Origin: Paenibacillus pabuli
GTDB taxonomy: Bacteria > Bacillota > Bacilli > Paenibacillales > Paenibacillaceae
Assembly (NCBI RefSeq): GCF_039831995.1
Contig: NZ_JBDOIO010000005.1
Location: forward strand, 992,001 to 1,056,000
Length of the DNA stretch: 64,000 nucleotides
Direction of reading: 5' to 3'
This document shows positions 55,482 to 64,000 of this stretch, piece after piece. The notes beneath the pieces are model-generated. The model worked only from the letters and a program-made list of their open reading frames with translations. It searched no databases and had not been told where the DNA came from. The position numbers were made by a program, and so were the translations under genes. Each line of letters begins with the position of its first letter. The stretch's first letter is position 1.

Positions 55482-56412
55482 ATGTCATATGGCGTGGACG
55501 GAACTGGTTCGGTGAGAGTCCGGTACCCCGTCTAAATTGCCTGGAGAAGTGGCTGACAGAGTGATAACCGAGTTCATCCGCGATATCCTCAATGGTCTTA
55601 TTGGTACTGACGAGCAGCTGCTTTGCATGGTTAAGCTTCTTCTCCGTGACATATTGCCGTGGGGAGATACCATATATTTCTTTAAATATTTTGGTGCACT
55701 GGCTGCGGCTCAGGTTCAGTTCTTCGGCCATCTGCGTGATGGAACCTTCACTTGAGATCATGGTCTGCAGCTGCTCTTCGATGCGGTGTGCCGTGTCGGC
55801 CTTATGCATGGTAGCCTCCGGTATGGCGTCAGGGATATGTTCAGCTTCTCCGGATTGCAGCAGGATGATCTCCTGAATAATCAGGAGGATGTAGGCTTGC
55901 AGTGCCATTTTCTGAACCGAGGTCAGGGTGATTCTGGTTTCAGAGCCATTCTGGGCTGACAGTGAAGCCGAGGAAAGACTGTGCTGCATCTCCCGTTCAA
56001 TCCTGGCTACATAAGCAGGCAGTTCGGTGGTAGCTGCCTTGCTGTGGGGAATGAGGCGATATTCACGCTGGCTCAGCGTTCTTCGCATCTCGGAATCATC
56101 AATGTCGAAGTGAATATTGAAAAAGGCAAAACATGAATGTTGGATTAGTTCTATTTCGCCCGTGGACTCATGGGTATAGGCATTCTCCATCTGGTGTCTG
56201 GCGCCTGCCCGGATGAATAACCAGTCTCCTGAACCGACCAGAATTTCATCTGTGCCGATCTGCAGTCTGCCTTCTCCGGATTGGCAGTACAGGACTTCAT
56301 ATAAATGATGATGGTGCTTCGGATAGACCCAGCCGGGTGATTTCCTGCCAAAATGACATCCCGTAACCTGGAGTGTGCTCGTCATATTGGGAAAGATCAC
56401 ATCCGTATCCAT
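55480..56412 (-). CDS. AraC-family transcriptional regulator with cupin sensor
   Basis: 310 aa. An N-terminal AraC-type cupin (20-110, KHHHHLYEVLYCQSGEGRLQIG) binds the effector. The C-terminal 100 residues hold two helix-turn-helix motifs (ITQMAEELNLSRSQCTKIFKE and IEDIADELGYHSVSHFSRQF, GLSPNQFR). It is divergent from the cutC-fucosidase-GH35 gene run and is a likely regulator of it, with an unknown sugar effector. Confidence 0.92.
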   Translation of the reverse strand: MDTDVIFPNMTSTLQVTGCHFGRKSPGWVYPKHHHHLYEVLYCQSGEGRLQIGTDEILVGSGDWLFIRAGARHQMENAYTHESTGEIELIQHSCFAFFNIHFDIDDSEMRRTLSQREYRLIPHSKAATTELPAYVARIEREMQHSLSSASLSAQNGSETRITLTSVQKMALQAYILLIIQEIILLQSGEAEHIPDAIPEATMHKADTAHRIEEQLQTMISSEGSITQMAEELNLSRSQCTKIFKEIYGISPRQYVTEKKLNHAKQLLVSTNKTIEDIADELGYHSVSHFSRQFRRGTGLSPNQFRPRHMT

Positions 56413-56551
56413 GGAATCACCGCCTCGAACTTGTTGTCACAGATTATACCACTCGGCAAGTAGGCACAAAAGGTCAAAAAACCGGACGCTTTGTGAATGG
56501 TGAGAAGCCTCGAGGACTTATATATTGGAAGAAACGAAGGGGGTCATCAAT

Positions 56552-57286
56552 ATGAAGAGACAGCCCATACTGGAAGTGATTGCAATGGATGCAGCAGATG
56601 CCCGGGCAGCGGAGCAGGGTGGAGCAGATCGGATTGAACTGGTCTCTGCCATGTCTGAAGGAGGTCTTACCCCCAGCGTTGGCATCATCGAGCAAGTGGT
56701 GTCCCGAGTTTCCATTCCGGTATATGTCATGATTCGTCCGCATAGCCGCTCGTTCTGCTATAGCGCCGAGGACATCCGTGTTATGACCCAGAAGGTGCGT
56801 ATAGCTAAAGAACTTGGTGCCTCCGGCATCGTGATTGGTGCCCTGTCGGAAGGCGGAGAAGTTGATCGGGTAACCATGGAATCCTGTCTAGCCGAGGCTC
56901 AGGGACTGGGCGTTACATTTCATCGGGCCATGGATGTGAGCGCAAGTCTGACAGGGACGCTCAAGTCCATCAGCAAGCTGGGCCAGGTAGAGCGTGTACT
57001 GACATCCGGAGGAAAACGGACAGCGCCTGAAGCCATGACTGAATTGAAACAGCTTCATGAACTGGGGCAAGCATTGGGTGTCACGGTCATGGCAGGCTCA
57101 GGGGTAACCTTGGACAGGATTAGGGATTTGGTAAGGCAAACGGGTATCACGGAAATACATATGGGTTCAGGTGTCCGATATGGAGGCAGTTTTCAAGAGC
57201 CCATTCATCCGCAATGGGTCGCAGAAGCCAAACAGCATCTGTTGGGTGCATTCCAATCCACGAATGACGGGAGTGATACGCTATGA
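56552..57286 (+). CDS. cutC: CutC family protein
   Basis: 244 aa from ATG 56552 behind AAGGGGG. CutC signatures: ADRIELVSAMSEGGLTPS, PVYVMIRPHSRSFCYS, TFHRAMD and RVLTSGGKRTAPEA. The family forms a TIM barrel; the old link to copper tolerance is doubtful. Its four-base ATGA overlap with a fucosidase gene places it in a sugar-degrading operon, so a role in carbohydrate metabolism is more likely here. Confidence 0.92.
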   Translation: MKRQPILEVIAMDAADARAAEQGGADRIELVSAMSEGGLTPSVGIIEQVVSRVSIPVYVMIRPHSRSFCYSAEDIRVMTQKVRIAKELGASGIVIGALSEGGEVDRVTMESCLAEAQGLGVTFHRAMDVSASLTGTLKSISKLGQVERVLTSGGKRTAPEAMTELKQLHELGQALGVTVMAGSGVTLDRIRDLVRQTGITEIHMGSGVRYGGSFQEPIHPQWVAEAKQHLLGAFQSTNDGSDTL

Positions 57287-58743
57287 GTCATGGACTGCAA
57301 GCAGCCGATTGGATCAAGACTGCAGCACAAGTCAGCCCATCCGATCGTCAGCTGAAATGGCAGGAGATGGAGTTCTACGCCTTTATTCATTTTACGGTAA
57401 ATACATTCACGGATCGCGAGTGGGGGACCGGCGAAGAAAACCCGGCAATCTTCAATCCTGCGGCACTGAATGCAAAGCAATGGGTAGAGACGTGTAAGGC
57501 AGCAGGCATGAAGGGATTGATTTTGACGTGCAAGCATCACGACGGGTTTTGTTTGTGGCCCAGTCAGTTTACGGAGCATACAGTCGCAGCAAGTCCATGG
57601 AGAAGCGGCACAGGTGACCTGGTAAAAGAAGTGGCCGAAGCCTGCCGCGAGGGCGGTCTGAAGTTCGGGGTGTATCTGTCCCCTTGGGATCGCCATGAGG
57701 CATCATACGGTGATTCAGAGAAGTATAACGAATTTTTCCTCCATCAGTTGCGCGAGCTGCTCACGAATTATGGCGACATCTTCTGTGTATGGTTTGACGG
57801 CGCATGCGGCGAAGGTCCGAATGGCAAAAGTCAGATCTACGACTGGGACGCATACTATGCGCTTATTCGGGAACTCCAGCCGGAAGCTGTGATATCGGTA
57901 TGTGGACCGGATGTCCGCTGGTGCGGCAACGAGGCTGGTCATACACGGGATTCGGAATGGAGTGTAGTACCGGCGCATATGCAGGATAATGAGAAGATTC
58001 AGGAGCAATCCCAGCAGGTGGATGATGGGGAGTTTGCCAGAAGGATCAATACACAGGACAGTGATTTGGGAAGCAGAGAGGTCATCCGTGACTTAGGTGA
58101 CGAGCTGATCTGGTACCCTGCCGAGGTGAATACATCCATTCGTCCAGGGTGGTTCTATCATGCAAGTGAGGATCATCAAGTCAAAACACTGGAGGAGCTG
58201 CTTGCCGTCTACTACGGCGCAGTAGGAGGAAACGCCAGTTTTCTACTCAACCTGCCGCCGGATCCGCGTGGCCTTATTCACGAACAGGATGTGGAACGGC
58301 TGCAGGAATTGGGAGATGTCCTGCGTACTACTTTTCAGGAAAACCTGGCATTGCATGCACAGGCTGAAGCATCTGAGACGATGGATGAACAACATGCAGT
58401 CTCGGAAGTGCTGAATGAACAACGGGATACATATTGGTGTCCGCGCGAAGGAACGGAGCAGGCGTGGATGGAGCTGGATTTGCTGACGGAAAAAGCATTT
58501 GACCGAGTAGTGCTAATGGAACATATCCAGACAGGTCAGCGGATTGAGCGTTTTACACTGGAGGTGTGCAGGCAAGACGGCACCTGGAATGTGATATATA
58601 CCGGAACGGTTGTAGGGTACAAGCGAATCTGTCGCTTTCCGCAGGTTACATCGAGAAAGATTCGATTAACCATCCATCAGTCACGGTGGTACCCTACGTT
58701 GTCCAGGCTGGGCGTATATCTGAGCGAGCGGGGAGATGTGTAG
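57283..58743 (+). CDS. Alpha-L-fucosidase, GH29
   Basis: 486 aa. GH29 signatures are GLILTCKHHDGFCLWPS (residues about 78-94), GVYLSPWDRHEASYG and the nucleophile Asp in CVWFDGACGEGPNGK (about 171). A C-terminal discoidin/F5_F8-like domain (about 360-480) may bind glycan. There is no signal peptide, so it acts inside the cell. Length and the short catalytic part resemble the GH29-B branch, specific for branched 1,3/1,4 fucose. It is translationally coupled to cutC and followed at once by a GH35 gene. Confidence 0.9.
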   Translation: MSHGLQAADWIKTAAQVSPSDRQLKWQEMEFYAFIHFTVNTFTDREWGTGEENPAIFNPAALNAKQWVETCKAAGMKGLILTCKHHDGFCLWPSQFTEHTVAASPWRSGTGDLVKEVAEACREGGLKFGVYLSPWDRHEASYGDSEKYNEFFLHQLRELLTNYGDIFCVWFDGACGEGPNGKSQIYDWDAYYALIRELQPEAVISVCGPDVRWCGNEAGHTRDSEWSVVPAHMQDNEKIQEQSQQVDDGEFARRINTQDSDLGSREVIRDLGDELIWYPAEVNTSIRPGWFYHASEDHQVKTLEELLAVYYGAVGGNASFLLNLPPDPRGLIHEQDVERLQELGDVLRTTFQENLALHAQAEASETMDEQHAVSEVLNEQRDTYWCPREGTEQAWMELDLLTEKAFDRVVLMEHIQTGQRIERFTLEVCRQDGTWNVIYTGTVVGYKRICRFPQVTSRKIRLTIHQSRWYPTLSRLGVYLSERGDV

Positions 58744-58744
58744 T

Positions 58745-60502
58745 ATGGCGGTTTTGACGTATCAGGGTTCACAATTCATGTATGATAACAAACCGATTCA
58801 AATTTTATCAGGAGCCATCCATTATTTCAGGGTAGTCCCCGAATATTGGGAGGATCGACTGTTGAAGCTGAAAGCTTGCGGTTTTAATACTGTGGAGACA
58901 TACGTGCCATGGAATTTCCATGAGCCGCAGCCGGGGCAATATCGTTTTGAAGGCATGGCGGATCTGGAACGTTTTATTCAAATTGCAGGAGATGTGGGAC
59001 TGTATGTGATTGTTCGTCCGAGTCCTTATATATGTGCCGAATGGGAATTCGGAGGATTGCCTTCCTGGCTTCTGGCAGATGATGCCATCCGCCTTCGATG
59101 TGATGATGAGCTGTTTCTGGCGAATGTGGATCGTTATTATGATGTTCTTCTGCCCAAATTGCAACCGCTTCTTAGCACCCAAGGCGGACCGATCATCGCA
59201 ATGCAGATTGAAAACGAATATGGCAGCTTCGGAAATGATGCGAGCTATTTGAAATACTTGCGTGATGGCATGGTGCGGCGTGGTATCGATGTACTGCTCT
59301 TTACCTCGGACGGACCGACAGACCACATGCTGCAGGCCGGATCACTGCCGGGGCATCTGGCTACGGTCAATTTTGGCTCAGGGACACAAGGGGCATTTGC
59401 CAAGCTGCGCGAATATCAAGCCGAGGAACCGCTGATGTGTATGGAATACTGGAACGGCTGGTTTGATCACTGGGGAGAGTCGCACCACACTCGTGATGCA
59501 GAGGATGTAGCTGGTGTATTGGAGGAGATGCTGCGAGAAGGAGCTTCGGTTAACTTTTATATGTTTCATGGCGGAACGAACTTTGGATTCTACAATGGGG
59601 CCAATTGTCAGCAGAAGAATCAATATGAACCTACCATTACAAGTTACGATTACGATTCTCCGCTCAGCGAGTCAGGGGAGCCGACAGCGAAATTCCATGC
59701 GGTACGTGATCTTATTGCCCGGTACAGCGGCCGCGATATGGGAGAGCTTGTGCTGCCTGAATCAAAGGGTACCTTCGCCTACGGGCAAGTGAAGTTGACG
59801 GAACAGGCCGAACTGCTGAAGCAGGTGGACCGGATCTCGTCCCCCGTTCAACGGACTAATCCGGAACCGATGGAGAAGCTCGGTCAGGATTATGGATTTA
59901 TTTTGTACCAAACCCGAATTTCCGGGCCCAGAGAGCGACAGGAGCTGGTGGTTCAGGAGGTGCATGACCGTGCACTGGTGTTTGTAGATGGGCAATTCCA
60001 GGGCGTACTGGAACGCGGAAACACAGCATTATCGGTATCATTTGAAGTGCCTGAAGAGGGCGCGGACATAGCGATCCTTGTTGAAAACATGGGGCGAATC
60101 AATTATGGCCCTTATCTCAGAGATCCGAAGGGCATTACGGAGGGGGTACGTCATGGCTTTCAGTTTTTGTTCGATTGGACGATTCATTGTCTGCCGTTGA
60201 CGGAGTTGTCAGGATTGCAATTCGGCGGAATATCTCCTGAAGTTGAGGGCCCAGCCTTTTACCGGGGGACCTTTCAAGTAAGCGAAGCGAAGGATACCTT
60301 TCTGCGTCTGGACAATTGGACGAAGGGCGTCGCTTATGTAAACGGATTCAACCTGGGACGATACTGGGATAAAGGACCTCAAAAAACATGGTATGTACCT
60401 GCGCCGCTGCTGCGTCAAGGTGTAAATGAAATCATTTTGTTTGAGCTTCATAAGACGACAGATCCGAGTGTAACTTTTGTGAATAAGGCCGATTTGGGCT
60501 AG
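58745..60502 (+). CDS. Beta-galactosidase, GH35
   Basis: 585 aa from ATG 58745; the in-frame ATG 58736 is too close to GGGGAG. The TIM barrel carries ILSGAIHYFRVVPEYWEDRL, the acid/base Glu in QIENEYGSFG (about 157) and the nucleophile Glu in MCMEYWNGWFDHWG (about 233). Two jelly-roll domains follow, ending in GRYWDKGPQKTWYVP. It removes terminal beta-linked galactose. Paired with an alpha-L-fucosidase it suggests use of fucosylated galactosides such as milk- or plant-type (xyloglucan) oligosaccharides. Confidence 0.94.
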   Translation: MAVLTYQGSQFMYDNKPIQILSGAIHYFRVVPEYWEDRLLKLKACGFNTVETYVPWNFHEPQPGQYRFEGMADLERFIQIAGDVGLYVIVRPSPYICAEWEFGGLPSWLLADDAIRLRCDDELFLANVDRYYDVLLPKLQPLLSTQGGPIIAMQIENEYGSFGNDASYLKYLRDGMVRRGIDVLLFTSDGPTDHMLQAGSLPGHLATVNFGSGTQGAFAKLREYQAEEPLMCMEYWNGWFDHWGESHHTRDAEDVAGVLEEMLREGASVNFYMFHGGTNFGFYNGANCQQKNQYEPTITSYDYDSPLSESGEPTAKFHAVRDLIARYSGRDMGELVLPESKGTFAYGQVKLTEQAELLKQVDRISSPVQRTNPEPMEKLGQDYGFILYQTRISGPRERQELVVQEVHDRALVFVDGQFQGVLERGNTALSVSFEVPEEGADIAILVENMGRINYGPYLRDPKGITEGVRHGFQFLFDWTIHCLPLTELSGLQFGGISPEVEGPAFYRGTFQVSEAKDTFLRLDNWTKGVAYVNGFNLGRYWDKGPQKTWYVPAPLLRQGVNEIILFELHKTTDPSVTFVNKADLG

Positions 60503-60608
60503 AAAAAGGAAAAAAGCATAGCAAACGATTATTGAGAATTGTCGTGCCATCCGGAAAAAGGTATACGTTGGGTATGGACATCGACAACAAGAGAGGATGA
60601 GGAGAAGT

Positions 60609-61475
60609 ATGAAAGTTGGACTCAGTACGTATAGTCTGCAACAGGCACTGGATCGCAAAGAATTGACCGTGCCGGATGCCATCCGATTTATCGCCGAACA
60701 GGGCGGTGAACATGTGGAGATTGTGCCGATGGGATTCAGTTTGATCGACAATCCGGAGTTGATTGATGAAATTAAGAATACCGCAGAAGAAGTCGGAATC
60801 GACATTTCCAATTATGCCATTGGTGCAAATTTCGCTGTACAGGAGGATGCCGACGCACTGGAGCAAGAGATTCAAAATGTGATGCGACATGTGGACGTGG
60901 CAGCTGCGCTGGGTGTTAAGCTTATGCGTCATGATGTGGCTTTTCGCCCGGCCCTAGAAGGGACTGTAGCGCAGTTTGAGACGGACCTGCCGGTACTGGT
61001 GAAGGCCTGTCAGCGAATTGCCGATTATGCAGCAGGTTTCGGGATCACCACGAGTGTGGAGAATCACGGGTACTATGTGCAGTCCAGCGAGCGGATTCAG
61101 CGTTTGGTGCATGAGACGGCACGGGAAAATTTCAAAACCACGCTGGATGTCGGTAATTTCCTCTGTGTGGATGAAGATCCGGTGAGTGCCGTGAAAAACA
61201 ACATTCCATACGCGTCGATTGTGCACGCCAAAGACTTCTACTGGAGATCTTCGTACCGCAATCCCGGTGAAGGCTGGTTCCAAACCTCGCACGGCAATTA
61301 CCTGCGCGGTGCCATTGTAGGCCATGGCGATATCGACATGCCTGAGGTGTTCCGTGTACTGAAGCAATCAGGATATGACGGATATATTTCGGTTGAATTC
61401 GAGGGTATGGAAAATTGCCAAACCGCCTCACGCATTGCGATGGATAACGTTCGCCGCCTATGGGAAGAGGCATAG
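60609..61475 (+). CDS. Sugar phosphate isomerase/epimerase (xylose-isomerase-like TIM barrel)
   Basis: 288 aa from ATG 60609 behind GAGGAG. AP-endonuclease-2-type fold with metal-ligand segments VEIVPMGF, ITTSVENHGYYV, TLDVGNFLC, IVHAKDFYW and YISVEFEG. Members isomerise or epimerise sugars, inositols or keto-sugars. With the Gfo/Idh/MocA gene 252 bases on, it probably processes an imported sugar. The substrate is unknown. Confidence 0.88.
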   Translation: MKVGLSTYSLQQALDRKELTVPDAIRFIAEQGGEHVEIVPMGFSLIDNPELIDEIKNTAEEVGIDISNYAIGANFAVQEDADALEQEIQNVMRHVDVAAALGVKLMRHDVAFRPALEGTVAQFETDLPVLVKACQRIADYAAGFGITTSVENHGYYVQSSERIQRLVHETARENFKTTLDVGNFLCVDEDPVSAVKNNIPYASIVHAKDFYWRSSYRNPGEGWFQTSHGNYLRGAIVGHGDIDMPEVFRVLKQSGYDGYISVEFEGMENCQTASRIAMDNVRRLWEEA

Positions 61476-61540
61476 GGCTGAGTACTTGTTTTAAATAAAT
61501 GTATCGAATCAAATTCTAAAGAAGGCGTGAGTAACAGAGG

Positions 61541-61653
61541 GGAAGCTTGGAACTGTAAGAGCGGAAGCGACCGCCTTTGTCTGCGGATTTCAACTGCCAG
61601 AGCGGTCGATAAAAGAAATTTGCAGACAACAGCGGCCGAAAGTCCAAGCATTC
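61541..61653. repeat. Palindromic repeat element, copy R2 (divergent)
   Basis: Outer arms GAAGCTTGGAACT and AGTCCAAGCATTC pair. Inner arms CGCCTTTGTCTGCGGATTTC (61572-61591) and GAAATTTGCAGACAACAGCG (61615-61634) pair with three mismatches. The boxes CGCCTTTRTC and GAYAACAGCGRYCG are shared with R1 and R4 while the stem sequence differs. Confidence 0.65.
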
Positions 61654-61727
61654 ACCGTCGTTACGTTAAGCCGAATATTATAATTACTTGAGTCAATTCA
61701 TATGAAAACGATGGAGGGATCAGCACA

Positions 61728-62786
61728 ATGTCCAAATTGAAAGTCGCCGTCATCGGTGCCGGGTCAATATCTGATTGTCACTTGCAAGCCTATGCCAGTA
61801 ACCCTGACGTTGAGATATACGCCATATGCGACCTGAACGAAGCACGTGCCGCAGACATGGCGAAAAAATATGATGCAACTCATGTATTCACCGATTACAA
61901 GGAACTGCTGGCCTTGCCCGAGATCCATTCTGTCAGCATCTGCACATGGAATGATTCCCATGCGGAGATCAGTATTGCTGCACTGGATGCGGGTAAAAAC
62001 GTGCTGTGTGAAAAGCCGCTCTGCCAAACCGTAGAGGATGCACTCGAAGTGGAGAAAGCCGTTCATCGCAGCGGCAAGCTGCTGCAGGTCGGTTTTGTAC
62101 GCCGCTATAGTGACAATGCGCAGATTCTGAAGAAGTTCATTGATGCGGGTGAGCTTGGCGAGATTTATTATGCCAAAGCATCTAGCTTGCGTCGCCTCGG
62201 AAACCCGGGCGGCTGGTTCTCGGATATCAACCGTTCCGGCGGCGGTCCACTGATTGATATTGGTGTACATGTCATCGATATTTGCTGGTATCTGATGGGC
62301 AGACCAAAGGTGAAATCCGTTTCTGCCAACGTGTCCAATCGACTTGGCAATCGTGCCCATATCAAAAATCTGTCATTTTACAAGGCCGCAGACTATGACG
62401 CTGAACAGAACACCGTCGAGGATATGGCGAATGCCCTGATTCGTTTCGAGAATGGTGCAAGCCTGCTTGTGGACGTCAGCTTCACGCTTCATGCGAAAGC
62501 AGATGAAACCTCGGTCAAACTATATGGTGATAAGGGCGGCGCCGAACTGGAGCCGGAAATCTCGATCATTGGCGAGAAGTTCAACACCATTTTGAACATG
62601 ACCCCGCAGGTGGATTTCAAATCATTCGATTTTATGGGCTCGTTCCGCAATGAAATCAACCATTTTATCGACAGTACACAGGGCCGCAAGGAAACACTTA
62701 GTCCGGTAGAGGATGGCGTCGAAGTAATGAAAATGCTCTGCGCCATCTACGAGTCAGCACGCGAGGGCCGCGAAATTTCACTGTGA
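61728..62786 (+). CDS. Gfo/Idh/MocA-family oxidoreductase
   Basis: 352 aa. N-terminal Rossmann fold (VAVIGAGSISDCHLQAY), the EKPLCQ motif at about residue 92 (catalytic Lys region) and a C-terminal substrate domain with GGPLIDIGVHVIDICWYLMG. It oxidises or reduces a sugar or cyclitol with NAD(P). GGAGGGA precedes the ATG. Its neighbours suggest a step in breakdown of the sugar released by the GH29/GH35 enzymes. Confidence 0.92.
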   Translation: MSKLKVAVIGAGSISDCHLQAYASNPDVEIYAICDLNEARAADMAKKYDATHVFTDYKELLALPEIHSVSICTWNDSHAEISIAALDAGKNVLCEKPLCQTVEDALEVEKAVHRSGKLLQVGFVRRYSDNAQILKKFIDAGELGEIYYAKASSLRRLGNPGGWFSDINRSGGGPLIDIGVHVIDICWYLMGRPKVKSVSANVSNRLGNRAHIKNLSFYKAADYDAEQNTVEDMANALIRFENGASLLVDVSFTLHAKADETSVKLYGDKGGAELEPEISIIGEKFNTILNMTPQVDFKSFDFMGSFRNEINHFIDSTQGRKETLSPVEDGVEVMKMLCAIYESAREGREISL

Positions 62787-62870
62787 AAATGGTTCCGTGA
62801 TCAGAAGAAGATATCACACTCAAAGTAGTCAGTGTTCACCATGTCCTCACTTGTAAAATTAAACATTTAC

Positions 62871-62980
62871 GCCAAAGCGGGGAGGGTAGAACCAATCTGA
62901 AGAGGCACAGTAAAAAACCTTTCTAAAAAGAAGGCTGCTTCGTAACTGTAATCCGAAGATGATACCGCACTCGAAGTGAC
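62871..62980. repeat. Palindromic repeat element, copy R3 (degenerate)
   Basis: It keeps AGAACCAATCTGAAGAGGC and CCGAAGATGATACCGCACTCG at the ends and a short central hairpin CCTTTCT/AGAAGG. The inner stem is shortened relative to R1 and R4. Confidence 0.65.
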
Positions 62981-63022
62981 GAGACTTACTATGCCTTTAT
63001 TTGTTGAACTGAACGTTTAAGC

Positions 63023-63158
63023 CAAAACGGAGAGTGCAGAACCAATCTGAAGAAGCGCAGCGTGCGCCTTTATCCCCGGATTTTTATCGATTATAGAGTG
63101 AATTCAAAAAAATCCGGGGATAACAGCGATCGGAAGATGGTTCTGCAATCGGAGTGCC
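63023..63158. repeat. Palindromic repeat element, copy R4
   Basis: GCAGAACCAATCTGAAGAAG and GATCGGAAGATGGTTCTGC form outer arms. Inner arms TATCCCCGGATTTTT and AAAAATCCGGGGATA form a perfect stem. The outer boxes are nearly identical to R1 at 8645, but the inner stem has a different sequence. Confidence 0.82.
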
Positions 63159-63211
63159 AGGGATTAACCTGTGTAGTTTATCTTATATCTAATCCGAAGG
63201 AGATGAACGGG

Positions 63212-64000
63212 ATGAGCGAAACCAAAGACGTGGTGCTGGAACAGGAAGAACAGGTCGTTGAAGCCGGGGTACACAATTTTAGCAAAGAGGAAGAATGGGT
63301 CAAACCGGAAGATCCGCTGCTCCTTGAGCGGCTGGAGTGGTTCAAGGACCAGAAGCTGGGGCTGATGATGCACTGGGGTCCCTATTCCCAGCTTGGACTT
63401 GTGGAGTCCTGGGCACTGAGCGATGAGGATGGCGATTGGTCGCGCGATGACATCGACTGGACAGATGACATGGAGGATTTCAAGCGGGAATATTTCGATC
63501 TGAACAAAACCTTTAACCCGATTCGCTTTCAACCTGAAGAATGGGCACAGATGGCAGCAGACAATGGCTTCAAATATTTCCTGTTCACCACCAAGCACCA
63601 CGACGGTTTCTGCATGTGGGATACCCATACAACCGATTATCGGATCACGGGCAAGGATACCCCGTTTCATACCCATAAATATGCGGACATTTGCAGAGTA
63701 CTGTTTGACGCTTTTCGGGCCAAAGGGCTTGGCATCTCGGCGTATTTCTCCAAAGCGGACTGGCATACCCCGTATTACTGGGCGCCGGGCATGGAGCGTG
63801 GACGTCATATGTGGCGCGGGCCATCGTATGATCCCCACAAGTATCCGTGGCTGTGGGAGAAGTTTGTGGAGTTCACACATGAGCAGATCATGGAGCTGCT
63901 GACGAATTACGGCCGGATCGAATGTCTGTGGCTGGATGCCGGTTGGGTACGTGAGGGTCGCCACGGCCAGGATATCCGGCTGGGAGAAGTTGTGGAGAGG
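63212..64000 (+). CDS. Alpha-L-fucosidase-like GH29 enzyme, N-terminal part (runs off the window)
   Basis: 263 codons are open to the window edge from ATG 63212, nine bases after AAGGAG (ATG 63203 is too close). GH29 motifs: LMMHWGPYSQLGLVESWAL, FLFTTKHHDGFCMWDT, GISAYFSKADWHTPYYW and the nucleophile Asp in ECLWLDAGW. It is a second GH29-type protein, of the longer GH29-A-like pattern, after the one at 57283. No signal peptide is seen. The C-terminus lies outside the window. Confidence 0.88.
   Translation, partial: MSETKDVVLEQEEQVVEAGVHNFSKEEEWVKPEDPLLLERLEWFKDQKLGLMMHWGPYSQLGLVESWALSDEDGDWSRDDIDWTDDMEDFKREYFDLNKTFNPIRFQPEEWAQMAADNGFKYFLFTTKHHDGFCMWDTHTTDYRITGKDTPFHTHKYADICRVLFDAFRAKGLGISAYFSKADWHTPYYWAPGMERGRHMWRGPSYDPHKYPWLWEKFVEFTHEQIMELLTNYGRIECLWLDAGWVREGRHGQDIRLGEVVER

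Larger units (their letters stand above)
62787..63211. other. Intergenic region with two palindromic repeat copies
   Basis: The 425 bases hold copies R3 and R4 in tandem (same orientation, about 152 bases apart) and the AAGGAG site of the next gene at 63197. No coding sequence is seen. Confidence 0.7.

Overview
The window looks like a chromosomal segment of a Paenibacillus-type Firmicute. The evidence is a cggR-gapA-pgk-tpiA-gpmI-eno glycolytic block followed by secG-rnr-smpB-ssrA, a ydjFGHI-type PspA operon, CtsR- and CggR-type operators, strong AGGAGG ribosome sites with GTG/TTG starts, and many secreted or ABC-linked carbohydrate genes. The genus is inferred from gene content; no search was run.

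Layout. 1-2360: a secreted copper-amine-oxidase-N/DUF3298-type protein, clpP (minus strand, with a CtsR box) and tRNA-Arg(CCG). 2680-10170: the glycolytic operon, headed by CggR with its own operator. 10200-15390: secG, an RNase R with a very long glycine-rich tail, smpB and tmRNA (tag GKQQNNYAFAA). 15390-27804: an AT-rich genomic island inside the 3' end of ssrA. 27905-32152: a lipoprotein, a YbdG-type mechanosensitive channel, an aldo/keto reductase and a family 2 glycosyltransferase. 32554-39587: a YesOPQ/LplABC-type sugar ABC importer, a membrane-bound AraC regulator and a GH88 unsaturated-uronyl hydrolase. 39718-44910 (minus): a likely D-threonate catabolic operon (KdgT-type carrier, DUF1537 kinase, PdxA-type dehydrogenase) with a PrpR_N-type regulator. 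45531-49166: PspA-YdjG-YdjH-YdjI envelope-stress operon behind an ECF-like promoter. 49362-51845: a DUF896 protein, a VOC ring-cleaving dioxygenase and LtrA. 52072-64000: a domain-permuted GH3, an AraC regulator, CutC, two GH29 fucosidase-type enzymes, GH35, a sugar isomerase/epimerase and a Gfo/Idh/MocA dehydrogenase.

Most interesting region. The 3' end of tmRNA occurs four times (15307, 17522, 26204, 27718), with a possible fifth trace at 25364. The first and last copies differ at only 2 of 87 positions. Each copy is followed at once by a rho-independent terminator. Between copies lie single defence- or toxin-like modules: a HEPN-motif pair, a type I restriction-modification system with flavoprotein and zeta-toxin relics, and a lone RelA/SpoT-domain synthetase whose stop codon is inside the last ssrA copy. 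No integrase is visible. I read this as a stacked array of ssrA-targeted defence cassettes mobilised in trans or by homologous recombination.

A second unexplained signal is a family of about 110-140 bp imperfect palindromes (8645, 61541, 62871, 63023). They share conserved boxes, while their inner stems differ in sequence but still pair.
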